The notes: generated by a model from the letters alone, not told the origin. Shown: positions 40,566 through 50,519, numbered from the stretch's first letter. The stretch: 64,000 nt of DNA from Dechloromonas sp. (GCA_011391255.1 JAABQV010000003.1:62001-126000), one strand, 5' to 3'. Numbers and translations: made by a program.

Positions 40566-43051
40566 TGTTCCGCCTGGCCTGGCGCTTATTGGTTAGGGAA
40601 CTGCGCTCAGGCGAATTGCGCCTGTTGTTTGCAGCGCTGGCTGTCGCCGTCGCCGCGGTTACCGCCGTCAGCTTCTTTGCTGACCGGGTACGCCTTGCAC
40701 TGGAGCGCGAGGCGCAGCAAATGATGGGTGGCGATCTGGTACTGACCGCCGACCACCCGTGGGATCCTGCCTTTGTGCGAGAGGCGCGGGTGCGTCGCTT
40801 GCAGATCGCCGAGACCTTGAGTTTTCCGAGTATGGTCATGGCTGGCGCGCAGATGCAATTGGCCGACGTCAAGGCGGTCAGCAGCAGCTATCCACTGCGC
40901 GGCAAGCTATCGGCTGGTGCAGTTGCCGGCGAACCTGGAGTGCCGGTGAATAGCGGCCCGCCATTGGGCAGCGTGTGGCTCGACGAGCGTTTGTCGGGCA
41001 CCTTGCAAATCGCGCCGGGCGGTCAGGTTAGTGTTGGTCAGAAATCCCTGGTGGTTTCGGCGATCCTGACGCTGGAGCCGGATCGCGGGGTCAATTTCTT
41101 CGCCCTTGCGCCGCGCTTGATGATGCACCTTGATGACGTTGCCGGTAGCGGCCTGGTGCAGACCGGTTCGCGGGTGACTTACCGGCTTTTGCTGGCTGGT
41201 GAGCCGGATGCGGTGAAAGGCTACGCTGCCTGGTTGGAAGGGCGCTTGCAAAAAGGCGAGCGACTTGAAGATGGCACCAGCGCCCGCCCCGAGATACGCG
41301 GGGCGCTGGATCGCGCGCAACGATTTTTAGGCCTCGCAACGCTGTTGACCGTAATACTCTCTGCCGTAGCCGTTGCGCTGGCCACCCGTCGCTATCTGCA
41401 GCGCCATCTCGATGCCTGCGCCGTGCTGCGCTGTCTGGGCGTTACACAGGGTGGCCTTGTCCGCCTGCATTTCATGCTTTTTCTGTGGCTCGCTTTATTC
41501 GCGGCAATTGCCGGATCTCTGGCCGGATTTGCCGCGCATTATGTGCTGATTAACTGGCTGGCCAATCTGCTGTCACTGCAATTGCCCTGGCCGGGCTGGC
41601 TGCCCTTGGTGCAGGGTGCGGTGGTTGCGCTGGTCTTGCTGTTCGGCTTTGCCTTCCCGCCCTTGTTGCAACTGGCTCGCGTGCCAACTTTGCGCGTCTT
41701 GCGCCGCGAGCTGGGCGCCCCGCGTGCCAGCCTGCTGGGTGGCTATCTGCTCGGCCTGCTGATGCTGGCCGCCCTGATTCTCTGGGTGGCAGGTGATCTA
41801 CGCCTGGGCGCGATGGCAGCCGGAGGGTTTGCGCTGGCGGCACTGCTTTTTTGGGGGCTGGCACGGCTTGCCGTATTGCTCGCTTCAGGTGTCAGAAGCT
41901 ATGGCGGTTTCGGCTGGCGTCAGGGCTTGGCCAACTTGGGACGTCACCGTGGCTCGAGCACCCTGCAAATTGCCGCTCTGGCGATTGGCCTGATGGCGAT
42001 GTTGCTGCTTACAGTAACGCGGGCTGAACTGCTTGCTGCCTGGCAAAAGGCAGCGCCGCCGGACGCGCCCAATCGCTTTGTGATCAACATTCAGCCCGAT
42101 CAGCGTGATTGGATTGCCAGCAGGCTATCGGCAGCGGGCGTTTCTGCTGAATTGTCACCGATGGTGCGCGGGCGTTTGGCTCAGATTGGCCGGCGCAGTG
42201 TTGGTGCGGCTGATTTTCCCGACGACGAGCGCGCCCAGCGCCTGATCGAGCGCGAATTCAATCTTTCGTGGCGGGCTGACTTGCCGGCGGGCAACCGCAT
42301 CAGTAGCGGCGAGTGGTTCACGTCGGCAGAAGCCGGCGAGGCTTTGGTTTCGGTCGAGGAAGGGCTGGCTAATACGTTGGGCATCAGGCTCGGTGAAACG
42401 CTGGTCTTCAACATTGCCGGACGCCAGACTGAAGTCAAGGTCAGTAATCTGCGTCAGCTTGATTGGAGTTCGATGCGTGTCAATTTTTTTGTTTTGATGC
42501 CACCCGGGGTAATCGACAAGTCTCCGGCCAGCTACATCACCAGTTTTTACCTGCCGCCTGACAAGTCAGGGATGAGCCGCGAGTTGTTGGCGCGCTTTCC
42601 GAACTTGACGGTAATTGATGTCGAGGCAGTGCTCAAGCAGGTGCAGGCAGTGATGGAGCAAGTCTCCAGCGCGGTTCAGTTTGTTTTCCTGTTTACCCTG
42701 ATGGCCGGTGCGGTGGTACTTTATTCGGCCTTGATGACGGCTTTTGACGAACGGCGCTACGAACTATCGGTGATGCGCGCGCTGGGTGCCCGTCGCCGGC
42801 AATTACGTCAGGCTTTGCTTGCCGAACTGCTGGTCGTCGGTGCCATTGCCGGCCTGATCGCCGCCCTGGGCGCCAGTCTCCTTGGCCAGGTGCTGGCACG
42901 CCAGGTCTTCCAGATGGAATTGCCGCTCAATCTCTGGTTGCCCTTTGTCGCAGTCCTGGCCGGTGCACTGCTGGCAATTTGCATCGGCTGGCTGGCAATT
43001 CGCCAGTTGCTCCAAATGCCGCCGATGGCTGCCTTGCGAGCCGGCGCTTAA
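40565..43051 (+). CDS. FtsX-like ABC transporter permease (YbbP family)
   Basis: Multiple TM segments; VRELRSGELRLLFAALAVAVAAVTAVSFFADRV; C-term YELSVMRALGARRRQLRQALLAE. Confidence 0.88.
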   Translation: MFRLAWRLLVRELRSGELRLLFAALAVAVAAVTAVSFFADRVRLALEREAQQMMGGDLVLTADHPWDPAFVREARVRRLQIAETLSFPSMVMAGAQMQLADVKAVSSSYPLRGKLSAGAVAGEPGVPVNSGPPLGSVWLDERLSGTLQIAPGGQVSVGQKSLVVSAILTLEPDRGVNFFALAPRLMMHLDDVAGSGLVQTGSRVTYRLLLAGEPDAVKGYAAWLEGRLQKGERLEDGTSARPEIRGALDRAQRFLGLATLLTVILSAVAVALATRRYLQRHLDACAVLRCLGVTQGGLVRLHFMLFLWLALFAAIAGSLAGFAAHYVLINWLANLLSLQLPWPGWLPLVQGAVVALVLLFGFAFPPLLQLARVPTLRVLRRELGAPRASLLGGYLLGLLMLAALILWVAGDLRLGAMAAGGFALAALLFWGLARLAVLLASGVRSYGGFGWRQGLANLGRHRGSSTLQIAALAIGLMAMLLLTVTRAELLAAWQKAAPPDAPNRFVINIQPDQRDWIASRLSAAGVSAELSPMVRGRLAQIGRRSVGAADFPDDERAQRLIEREFNLSWRADLPAGNRISSGEWFTSAEAGEALVSVEEGLANTLGIRLGETLVFNIAGRQTEVKVSNLRQLDWSSMRVNFFVLMPPGVIDKSPASYITSFYLPPDKSGMSRELLARFPNLTVIDVEAVLKQVQAVMEQVSSAVQFVFLFTLMAGAVVLYSALMTAFDERRYELSVMRALGARRRQLRQALLAELLVVGAIAGLIAALGASLLGQVLARQVFQMELPLNLWLPFVAVLAGALLAICIGWLAIRQLLQMPPMAALRAGA

Positions 43052-43446
43052 AAATCAATTTCAAGCAGGTTGCTATTGTCCCGGCGCTGGTAGCGAACCG
43101 CGCTGGCGATGCCAAGTATCAGGTTGATCCCCAATCCTCCAACCTGATCATCAGCCGGATTGCTGACTGAACGTTCGCTTAAATCAAAAGCTGCTGCCTG
43201 GTCACGATAAATCAGGGTAATCACCCCGTCGCCGGCGCGCAGGCCGATACCAATTTCTGCATCAGATTCGCCCCCAAAGCCGTGATTAATGCTGTTACTG
43301 AAGAGCTCCTCAAGGACCAGTTGCAGGCGCGGGATTTCATGCACCGGTATGCCCAGGCTTTTTGCCAAACCGGCCAGTCCGAGCATCAGGTCGGGCAGGG
43401 AGGCGTAGCGCAAAGGGGACAGAAGTTCCGTAGAATGCGAGGGCAT
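43048..43446 (-). CDS. ATP-binding protein, RsbW-like anti-sigma factor kinase domain
   Basis: LVLEELFSNSINHGFGG N-box, GGLGINLILGIASAVRYQR. Confidence 0.82.
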   Translation of the reverse strand: MPSHSTELLSPLRYASLPDLMLGLAGLAKSLGIPVHEIPRLQLVLEELFSNSINHGFGGESDAEIGIGLRAGDGVITLIYRDQAAAFDLSERSVSNPADDQVGGLGINLILGIASAVRYQRRDNSNLLEIDF

Positions 43447-43469
43447 TGATAGACGTCAGGAAAAATCCA

Positions 43470-43928
43470 ATGAATAAAGTATATCGGACAGGGCTCATCG
43501 CGCTTGTTTCGCTTGGCTTGGTCAGTCCGGTTTTGGCCATCGAAGCGGCCGGAACGATCAAGAGTAGCAAGGGCCAGGTCAATATTGAGCGGGGCGGAGA
43601 AAAGTTGCCTGCGGCAGCGGGCAGCCCGGTTTTCGTCAGCGACAAGGTGCGCTCGGGCGGCGATGGATCATTCGGTATCACGCTGAAAGACAATACCTTA
43701 TTGTCCGGCGGGCCAAATTCCCTGTTGGTGATCAACAAGTTTGCCTATGACACGACAACCAACGCCGGCAGCATGTCGATAGGCGTACGTAAAGGCACTC
43801 TGGCAGTGGCGACTGGCAAGATTGCCAAAGCGACGCCGGAGTCGATTGATTTCCAGACACCGACATCGGTGCTGGGGGTACGCGGTACCGAGTTTGTCGT
43901 TGAAGTGGGTGCCGGCAGTGATGAGTAA
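43470..43928 (+). CDS. FecR domain protein
   Basis: AAGTIKSSKGQVNIERGGEKLPAAAGSPVFVSDKVRSG; TPTSVLGVRGTEFVVEV. Confidence 0.85.
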   Translation: MNKVYRTGLIALVSLGLVSPVLAIEAAGTIKSSKGQVNIERGGEKLPAAAGSPVFVSDKVRSGGDGSFGITLKDNTLLSGGPNSLLVINKFAYDTTTNAGSMSIGVRKGTLAVATGKIAKATPESIDFQTPTSVLGVRGTEFVVEVGAGSDE

Positions 43929-44508
43929 GCTTTTGCTAACTTTGCTTGTTGGCGCCTTGTTGGCTGCTGGCTGCGCCAGTGAGCGGGTGATTCTTCTGCC
44001 ATCGGCCGATGGCCGGCCGGGTGTTGTGATCGTCCGCGACCAGAGCGGCGAGGTTTTACTTAACCAGCCATATGCTGGCACGGTGCGGCGAGCTGGTTCA
44101 GTGAGCGGCTATCAGTCGAGTGCTGAAGAGATTAATGAGCGCTTTGCTGATACTTTGGCTGCCCTGCCAGCGCGCGCGGTCAGCTACACGGTTTATTTTG
44201 AGTCCGGTAGCAGCGATACGCTGACGTCTGAATCACTGCTTGAGTTCGACAAGGTCAAGGCGGATCTAGCCAAACGTCCGGCCGGTGAGATCCGGGTGAT
44301 CGGCCACACCGACCGGGTTGGCAGCATTCAGAGCAACGACGCCTTCTCACTCAAGCGAGCGGCTGCTGTGCGCGAGTTGTTGATCGGTGCCGGAGTCAAG
44401 CTGGAAGTTATTGAAACTGCCGGACGCGGCGAGCGCGAGCCGCTGGTGGCGACCGAGGATGAAGTCGCCGAGGCGAAAAATCGGCGGGTCGAGATCAGCG
44501 TTCGTTAA
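43921..44508 (+). CDS. OmpA family lipoprotein
   Basis: Lipobox LLAAGC; OmpA motif VIGHTDRVGSIQSNDAFSLKRAAAVRELL, AEAKNRRVEI. Confidence 0.9.
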   Translation: MSKLLLTLLVGALLAAGCASERVILLPSADGRPGVVIVRDQSGEVLLNQPYAGTVRRAGSVSGYQSSAEEINERFADTLAALPARAVSYTVYFESGSSDTLTSESLLEFDKVKADLAKRPAGEIRVIGHTDRVGSIQSNDAFSLKRAAAVRELLIGAGVKLEVIETAGRGEREPLVATEDEVAEAKNRRVEISVR

Positions 44509-44515
44509 CCGATTT

Positions 44516-45277
44516 TCAGGAGTTCGCCTGTCCCATGTAGTGCTTGGCGTAGCGGCTTGAAACCTTGGCCATCGGCAAAAGGATAGGCAGATCTGCGGTG
44601 TTGAAATCAGGATCCCATGCCGGTTCACCGCAAATCCAGGCGCCGGCGCGCAGATAGCCTTTGATCAGCGGTGGTATTGACGCCGGCTGGTCATCCTTGA
44701 GGGCTTCCATTTGCAGGGGGCAGCGTGGAAATACCCGGTATTCAGCCGGCCCCAGATGCTCCGCGAGCTGCTTGTAGAGGCTGGCTGCATTATGGCCGCC
44801 ATCAGCCATGCTGACTGAGGCGCAGCCCATCAGATAATCATGGCCACGATCCGTCATGAACTGCGCAAGACCAGCCCACAGAAGAGAAATCGTCGCCCCT
44901 GAACGGTAATCCGGATGCACACATGAGCGACCGATCTCAACCAGGCGCGGGCGCAGATGCTGCAATCGTGTCAGATCAAACTCGTTTTCCGAGTAGTAGC
45001 CGATCTGCCTGGCGTTTTCCGGGGAAAGAATGCGATAGGTGCCAACCACCTCCATGCTTGCGGTGTCGCGCACGACAAGGTGTTCGCAATACGGATCGTA
45101 AATGTCATGGTCGACACCGGGTGTCCGGCTTGGCAGGTTCGCTCCCAATTCGCCACTAAAGATGCGATAGCGCAGCCGTTGTGCATCAAGAATTTCGCTG
45201 CGTGTGCGGGCAAAACTGACGGCGAGGCTCGGGCGTTTGGCGCGGCGCTTTTCGATGAAGCTTTGAATCTCTTCCAT
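44516..45277 (-). CDS. GNAT-type N-acyltransferase (OlsB/hemolysin-like)
   Basis: LRYRIFSGELGANLPSRTPGVDHDIYDPYCEHLVVRD; VEIGRSCVHPDYRSGATISLLWAGLA. Confidence 0.82.
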   Translation of the reverse strand: MEEIQSFIEKRRAKRPSLAVSFARTRSEILDAQRLRYRIFSGELGANLPSRTPGVDHDIYDPYCEHLVVRDTASMEVVGTYRILSPENARQIGYYSENEFDLTRLQHLRPRLVEIGRSCVHPDYRSGATISLLWAGLAQFMTDRGHDYLMGCASVSMADGGHNAASLYKQLAEHLGPAEYRVFPRCPLQMEALKDDQPASIPPLIKGYLRAGAWICGEPAWDPDFNTADLPILLPMAKVSSRYAKHYMGQANS

Positions 45278-45447
45278 GTAAGTTCTCCGTTATGTATTCC
45301 GGGAACAGTCTGGAAGCTGCGCGTTACGTGTTCATTGCAGATATCTTGCAGAGAGGTTTCGATCAACAGGGGCTGCTAGCCTTGAGAGGCAGACCAACGG
45401 CGGGATGATTTCTTTTGCCAGATGTCATGCTCGATTTCATGGCTGTC

Positions 45448-45468
45448 ACAATTTCGTAAGAATTGTGG
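45448..45468. promoter_or_regulatory. Palindrome upstream of the cyclic nucleotide-binding domain gene
   Basis: CACAATT-TCGTAAG-AATTGTG, perfect 7-bp arms, about 50 nt upstream of ATG 45518. Confidence 0.4.
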
Positions 45469-45517
45469 AGGGCAAGTATGCTAAAAAAGACTCCCGATTT
45501 TTAAGGACTTTTCATCC

Positions 45518-45892
45518 ATGGTTTTTTTCGAACTGTTTGCCCACAACCCCGACATCCTCAAAGTCTCAGCAGGCCAGCCTTTGTTCTCAGCGGGTGAGGA
45601 GGGGCACATGATGTTTGTGTTGAGCGCTGGTACGGCCGACGTTATTGTCAATAACCGGACTGTTGAAGTTCTGCAACCGGGCAACATTGTTGGTGAGATG
45701 GGCATCGTTTCGCCCGGCCCGCGTTCAGCTTCGGTTGTTGCAAGCAGCGATTGCGAATTTATCGCGATTGACGAAAAACGCTTTCTCTTTCTCGTTCAGC
45801 AAGCGCCATTCTTTGCCACGCAAGTCATGCGCGTCATGGCCGAACGCTTGCGTGCAGCCAATCAGTTATTGACACCGCTCGAAGATATTTAA
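45518..45892 (+). CDS. Cyclic nucleotide-binding domain protein
   Basis: cNMP fold: FSAGEEGHMMFVLSAGTADVIVNNRTVEVLQPGNIVGEMGIVSPGPRSASV. Confidence 0.88.
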   Translation: MVFFELFAHNPDILKVSAGQPLFSAGEEGHMMFVLSAGTADVIVNNRTVEVLQPGNIVGEMGIVSPGPRSASVVASSDCEFIAIDEKRFLFLVQQAPFFATQVMRVMAERLRAANQLLTPLEDI

Positions 45893-46086
45893 TCCTGCTC
45901 GGTCGCCGGGACGAATTCACCGCACCAGGAATGACCGCTGACCCCGGGAAAGCGCCAATGATGGGCTTCGCGCGGTGAGCTCTCGCCGGCGAAAGCCGGC
46001 GGGTAGCGGTGGCACTGGCCGTTCAAGGCATCGCCAGAGACAAAATAGCGGCAACGGCAGCAATGGTTCCGATCAAACTCTTCCAT
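45889..46086 (-). CDS. Small Cys-rich protein
   Basis: MEEFDRNHCCRCRYFVSGDALNGQCHRYPPAF...WCGEFVPA, CxxC...C...WCGEF pattern. Confidence 0.65.
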   Translation of the reverse strand: MEEFDRNHCCRCRYFVSGDALNGQCHRYPPAFAGESSPREAHHWRFPGVSGHSWCGEFVPATEQD

Positions 46087-46786
46087 GGACGTCCAGATCA
46101 AAGGTGTGGGCAATTCGGTAACTCAACTCTTTGGGTGACTCGGAGATGAAGTTGTCAGGAATATTGAAGCCATCGACCAGCCGGTCGTAGCCCTCGAAGC
46201 CGTAGGCGACGACAAAGGGATGCATGCCTGCTTCAATCGCCGCCAGATAATCACGATATTCGTCGCCACAGGCAAACGAGCGCGATGGATTGACGCCAAG
46301 CTCTGAACGCAGGCGCCGGAAAGTTGCCGTCTTTTCTTCGCCGAGCGGGATGCAGTGCAGGAAGTCGAGCTGGCGGTAGTCGATGCCGTGCCGTCCGAGT
46401 ACGAGGCGTACCGTTTCATCCGGCTCTATCGTGACGTTGCGCGACACAAGGCCAACGCGAATGTCCGGGGTGTCGATCAAGGTTTGCAATAAATTCGCCA
46501 TGCCGTCGAAGAGGCTGGCTTCATTGCGGTAAATGTCGGTCAGGGTGAGTTTAAGTTTCTTGCGGTTCTCTTTGTTGAATTGACGATGGAGATTCTTGGG
46601 AAATTCGCGCAGGCCGCCGAGATACTTCAAAAGTTTACGGCGTTTCTGGAAGCGCTCAAGATCGCCTATATCCATGCCGAGCGAGGTGAATGTTCGTTCC
46701 ACCGCAGGAAACGAGTCGACGATGGTGCCATCTACGTCAAAAATGATTAGTCGATCTTTGCTGCTGTACATGGCGGGATGACTCAT
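46073..46786 (-). CDS. HAD superfamily hydrolase
   Basis: IIFDVDGTIVDSF motif I, GLVSRN, ACGDEYRDYLAA; start overlaps upstream kinase stop (TAATGA). Confidence 0.88.
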   Translation of the reverse strand: MSHPAMYSSKDRLIIFDVDGTIVDSFPAVERTFTSLGMDIGDLERFQKRRKLLKYLGGLREFPKNLHRQFNKENRKKLKLTLTDIYRNEASLFDGMANLLQTLIDTPDIRVGLVSRNVTIEPDETVRLVLGRHGIDYRQLDFLHCIPLGEEKTATFRRLRSELGVNPSRSFACGDEYRDYLAAIEAGMHPFVVAYGFEGYDRLVDGFNIPDNFISESPKELSYRIAHTFDLDVHGRV

Positions 46787-48066
46787 TAAATTGAAGCGGG
46801 GCAGTCGATGGTGATACAAGCACCGCCATCAGCATTGTTGCTGGCTGAAATACTGCCCTGATGCAGGCGCAAGATTTCACGGGAAATGGATAAACCCAGC
46901 CCGGTTCCGCCGGCGCCGGTGCGGGTTGCGGTCGACTGGGTAAAGCGCTCGAAAATACTCTCGAGTTCAGCCTCGGGAATACCGGGGCCACGATCGATTA
47001 CTTGCAGTCGGTAGCCACGAACAGGTTCTTGATGTGCGTTTTCAGTGCTTGAATAACTGCGTAGCAAAACGACGACCATCGTGTTGTGGGCGGTGAATTT
47101 GATAGCGTTAACCAGTACGTTGCTCAACATTTGATGCATTTTTCCGGTATCGCAACGAATGAATGCGGGTTCATCCGCCCGGTCAAAGCGCAGATCGATA
47201 TTGCGCGGGGTGGCATGGATGCGCATTTCGCCCAGAACATCGGCAACCAATCCGCCCAGATCGGCAGTCTCCAGCGTCAGTTCCATTTTTCCGGACTCAA
47301 GCTTGCTCAGATCCAGCAAATTATCAACCAGCGATGACAAGCGCTCGGTGCTTTCATTGATGCGTAAAAAATACTGTTCCAGTTTGCTCTTTTGACCATC
47401 GGCAGATTTTTTGATCCCCAGCCCGGAGTAGGCAAGGATGGCGTGCAAGGGCGTCCTGAATTCATGAGACATATTGGATAAAAATTCGCTCTTTGCCCAG
47501 TTGGCTTGTTCGGCCGCCTGTTTGGCGAGCAGCAGTTCCTGCGTGCGCTCCTCAACCATGTTTGAAAGATGGTCACGGTGCTGGCGCAGTTCCTCTGAGG
47601 CTTCCCGCTCGAATTCGAGCAATGCGGCGAGTACATCACTGGAGTAGCCGGTGCCGAGATAAGTCCCGTCACGGGCAACAATGAAGTTCTCGAGCAACAT
47701 TCTGGTTTTGCCTGAAACGAGCAGCAAGTTGGCGACTTCGCGAATCTCCGTCTCGGCTTCGACAACAACAATTTCCTCGTCCATCAGCTTGGTACAGCGC
47801 TTCTTGCCGTAGACCTCCCAGTGAAAATGGCCAGCCATGTGACCCATGAAGCGCTCACGATTAATCAGGCCGACAATTTTCTCGTCTTCAACGACAGGTA
47901 AGCACTGCAAGGATTTTTTCGCGTTGAAAATTTCGAATACTTCGGCATTTCGCGTAGCCGCGTCCACGCATGGCGCTTGATGACAGAGATCAGCAGCAAT
48001 CCGCTTGTCGCCACTTGATTCGCCGGGTTTCTTGTGATGCTCAGGATGTTTCACTTTACTGCTCAC
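46786..48066 (-). CDS. Sensor histidine kinase with N-terminal CBS-like pair
   Basis: LQCLPVVEDEKIVGLINRERF; NMSHEFRTPLHAILAYSGLG; GGTGLGLSISREILRLHQG. Confidence 0.87.
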   Translation of the reverse strand: MSSKVKHPEHHKKPGESSGDKRIAADLCHQAPCVDAATRNAEVFEIFNAKKSLQCLPVVEDEKIVGLINRERFMGHMAGHFHWEVYGKKRCTKLMDEEIVVVEAETEIREVANLLLVSGKTRMLLENFIVARDGTYLGTGYSSDVLAALLEFEREASEELRQHRDHLSNMVEERTQELLLAKQAAEQANWAKSEFLSNMSHEFRTPLHAILAYSGLGIKKSADGQKSKLEQYFLRINESTERLSSLVDNLLDLSKLESGKMELTLETADLGGLVADVLGEMRIHATPRNIDLRFDRADEPAFIRCDTGKMHQMLSNVLVNAIKFTAHNTMVVVLLRSYSSTENAHQEPVRGYRLQVIDRGPGIPEAELESIFERFTQSTATRTGAGGTGLGLSISREILRLHQGSISASNNADGGACITIDCPASI

Positions 48067-48228
48067 GTTCTACCTTGCTGATCACCGATTAGCTATTTTA
48101 TTAAAATGATGTGACGTTTTTCTTACAGGAAGCGGCTTTTACTTGTAGCAATTTCGGACTGCAATAAAACTGAAATCTTTTAACGCGACAATGAATCGCT
48201 TCGTTCAAATCACCCTTAGGAGAAATTC

Positions 48229-48486
48229 ATGCGTTCCATTCTGCTCACGATTGCTGCATCCTTGGTACTTACCGCCTGCGCCAGCCAGACCCCCGCCCCG
48301 GCCCCAGCTGCCGCAACTCCGGCGCCTGCCGCTGCCGCTGCAGCCCCGAAAGCACCGCAGTGCTACAACGGCGATGCCGGGATGTTTGTTGATGTTGGCA
48401 CCAAGGCAAGCATTTCCGGTGTTGCAGTGACCTGCGAAAAGACCGCCGATGGCAAGGCTGCTCAATGGATGGGCAAGAAGCACTAA
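48229..48486 (+). CDS. Small Ala/Pro-rich lipoprotein
   Basis: MRSILLTIAASLVLTAC lipobox, SD AGGAG. Confidence 0.75.
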   Translation: MRSILLTIAASLVLTACASQTPAPAPAAATPAPAAAAAAPKAPQCYNGDAGMFVDVGTKASISGVAVTCEKTADGKAAQWMGKKH

Positions 48487-48505
48487 GTTTCAGCTCGCTG
48501 TACGT

Positions 48506-48535
48506 AAAAAGCCGCCTTGAAGGCGGTTTTTTTTG
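48506..48535 (+). terminator. Rho-independent terminator
   Basis: GCCGCC-TTGAA-GGCGGT followed by T8. Confidence 0.8.
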
Positions 48536-48592
48536 GGTAAGAGAATAATCTGCCGATTTTCACCGTCGACCGCAACAATCGCTGAAGGGCGC

Positions 48593-48958
48593 TCAGGCAC
48601 TCAGTTTCTTGAAGGTTTCAAGAACCGCTGCGCCCTTGAACGGCTTGACGATCCAGCCCTTGATCCCGGCCGCCTTGCCGCGTTCCTTCATGCTCGGGCT
48701 GCTCTCGGTGGTCAGCATGATGACATTGACTGTTGAATTGCCCAGTTCGCCACGGATTTTTTCAACCATGGTCAGGCCATCCATATTCGGCATATTGACA
48801 TCGCTGACGATCAGCTTGATGCCAGGGTCGCCCTTCATTTTTGCCAGGCCATCCTTGCCGTCAATGGCGGTTGCCACGTCGAGGCCATTGCCTTTGAGAA
48901 AGTTGGCGACTTCGTCGCGCACCGTACTTGAGTCATCGACTACCAGAATTTTTGCCAT
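48593..48958 (-). CDS. CheY-like response regulator
   Basis: KILVVDDSSTVRDEV, LIVSDVNMPNMDGL, GWIVKPFKG. Confidence 0.92.
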   Translation of the reverse strand: MAKILVVDDSSTVRDEVANFLKGNGLDVATAIDGKDGLAKMKGDPGIKLIVSDVNMPNMDGLTMVEKIRGELGNSTVNVIMLTTESSPSMKERGKAAGIKGWIVKPFKGAAVLETFKKLSA

Positions 48959-48982
48959 GGTTAAAAGCCTTAAAAAAGCAAA

Positions 48983-49939
48983 TTAAAACAGTTCGAGTTC
49001 GCCTGAATCGACCAGCTCGCTGGCATCGTGGGCGATTTCCTTGAATTCTTCGGGTGTCCAGCAGAGGTTGAAAACAAAGCGCTGGTAGAGCTTGATGGTC
49101 TTGCCCGTGTTTTCGTCGGTCAGCGTGTAATAAAAGCAGAGTTGCGGGTTTTCGCTGCCGAAGGAGATGTACTTGTGCTTGTGATTGACGATCAGCGGTA
49201 CCTGAACCCGGCTCGCCAAGGCCGCACCGGCATCACCGATGTAGCGATTCTTGAAAGCACCCCAGATCAGGTTGGTGACTTCGCCGAGCAGGCTGTTTAC
49301 ATCGCGGAAATTAGCTGATTCTTGCTTGTTGCCGTAGGCGTCGAGAATGTCAAGAATCGGCTGCTCTTCGGTTTGCAGCATCATGTAGCCGCGACACCAG
49401 GCACTTTCAAGCGGGATCAAACTGAATACTTCACCGAAAATCACCTTGTCGTGAACGATATAGGGCGTCGCCCAGGTGGTCGTCATGTGCTTGAACTGGC
49501 TGGCGAGGACGTCCTCGGTGATTTCTGAAATGCCACGCACCAGCTCATTGGGATAAACCTGGCTGAAAATGTACTCTTCAATGATCCGGCTCAGGGCCGA
49601 CATGTCATCCGTTGTGTAGGCGCCACAAAAGACCTGGCGGCGGATCTCGGAAAGATCATCAAGGGTTGCGGCATCGTCGCGGCGCAGAATGATCGGCAGT
49701 TCCGGGCGCAGGGTGTGAATCCGCGTCGCAATTTCGGTATTCTCTTCCGGCGAGGCGCCGTAGCTGGCTGAAAAAAGGATGGCGCCGAGGTCAATGTTCG
49801 AGCGCAGGACGGACATCAGACGATTCTTTTGCACCTTGAGTCCGACCAGATTGTTCTCGTCGCAGAACTTTTTAATGGTGATGACGTGTTCGGGGCTGCT
49901 GTCGAGCACCAATACCTTGCTGATAAGTTGGTCTGTCAT
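48983..49939 (-). CDS. Receiver-like/CheX-like two-domain protein, C-term SGELELF
   Basis: N-terminal receiver-like VLVLDSSPEHVITIKKF; C-terminal CheX-like DVNSLLGEVTNLIWGAFKNRY. Confidence 0.65.
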   Translation of the reverse strand: MTDQLISKVLVLDSSPEHVITIKKFCDENNLVGLKVQKNRLMSVLRSNIDLGAILFSASYGASPEENTEIATRIHTLRPELPIILRRDDAATLDDLSEIRRQVFCGAYTTDDMSALSRIIEEYIFSQVYPNELVRGISEITEDVLASQFKHMTTTWATPYIVHDKVIFGEVFSLIPLESAWCRGYMMLQTEEQPILDILDAYGNKQESANFRDVNSLLGEVTNLIWGAFKNRYIGDAGAALASRVQVPLIVNHKHKYISFGSENPQLCFYYTLTDENTGKTIKLYQRFVFNLCWTPEEFKEIAHDASELVDSGELELF

Positions 49940-49976
49940 GGGGTTTCCGTTAGGGATTCAGTGGGCAGAAAGGGAT

Positions 49977-50516
49977 TTAGAACAACTCTAATTCGCCGAA
50001 TTCTTCTTCAACCTGATGCGGATCAATACGAAAGTCCAGCGGCCTGTAGGCGCACAGGCAGAGGGTGGCGTGCAGTGAGATGTCAGCATTGATGCCGATC
50101 CGGTGATGCGATACATACCCCGGTTTCAATTCGCTGATGAAAGGGGCGCTTTTGCTTTCCAGCTTATAGGGTGTCGACATCCCCAGATGCAAAAAATGGT
50201 GGCCAAGATCACGGTTCATGGCGCCCACGCAGAGATTTCCGTGTTCGTTAAAAACCTCATGAAACTGCCGCTCGGAATCGGGTTTGACGAAATAGGCGGC
50301 GGTTGCCTTGTCAGGGTCGACATGAAAAATGGTCAGCAGGCGAAACAGGTAGGATGAAATGGTCAGCACGACAATATCCTTGCCGGGCAATTCACCGGGC
50401 CGCATATCGCTGAGTTGAGAGACTTCGATTCGATCTTCCGGGTTGACCGTGAGATGGGTTTTGGCCGCCCTGGTAAAAATGCTATTGACGGCATGCTTGG
50501 CTTGTTCGCTGATCAT
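49977..50516 (-). CDS. Hypothetical CheX/CheC-like protein, C-term FGELELF
   Basis: Operon position and shared GELELF C-terminus with downstream protein. Confidence 0.5.
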   Translation of the reverse strand: MISEQAKHAVNSIFTRAAKTHLTVNPEDRIEVSQLSDMRPGELPGKDIVVLTISSYLFRLLTIFHVDPDKATAAYFVKPDSERQFHEVFNEHGNLCVGAMNRDLGHHFLHLGMSTPYKLESKSAPFISELKPGYVSHHRIGINADISLHATLCLCAYRPLDFRIDPHQVEEEFGELELF

Positions 50517-50519
50517 GGC

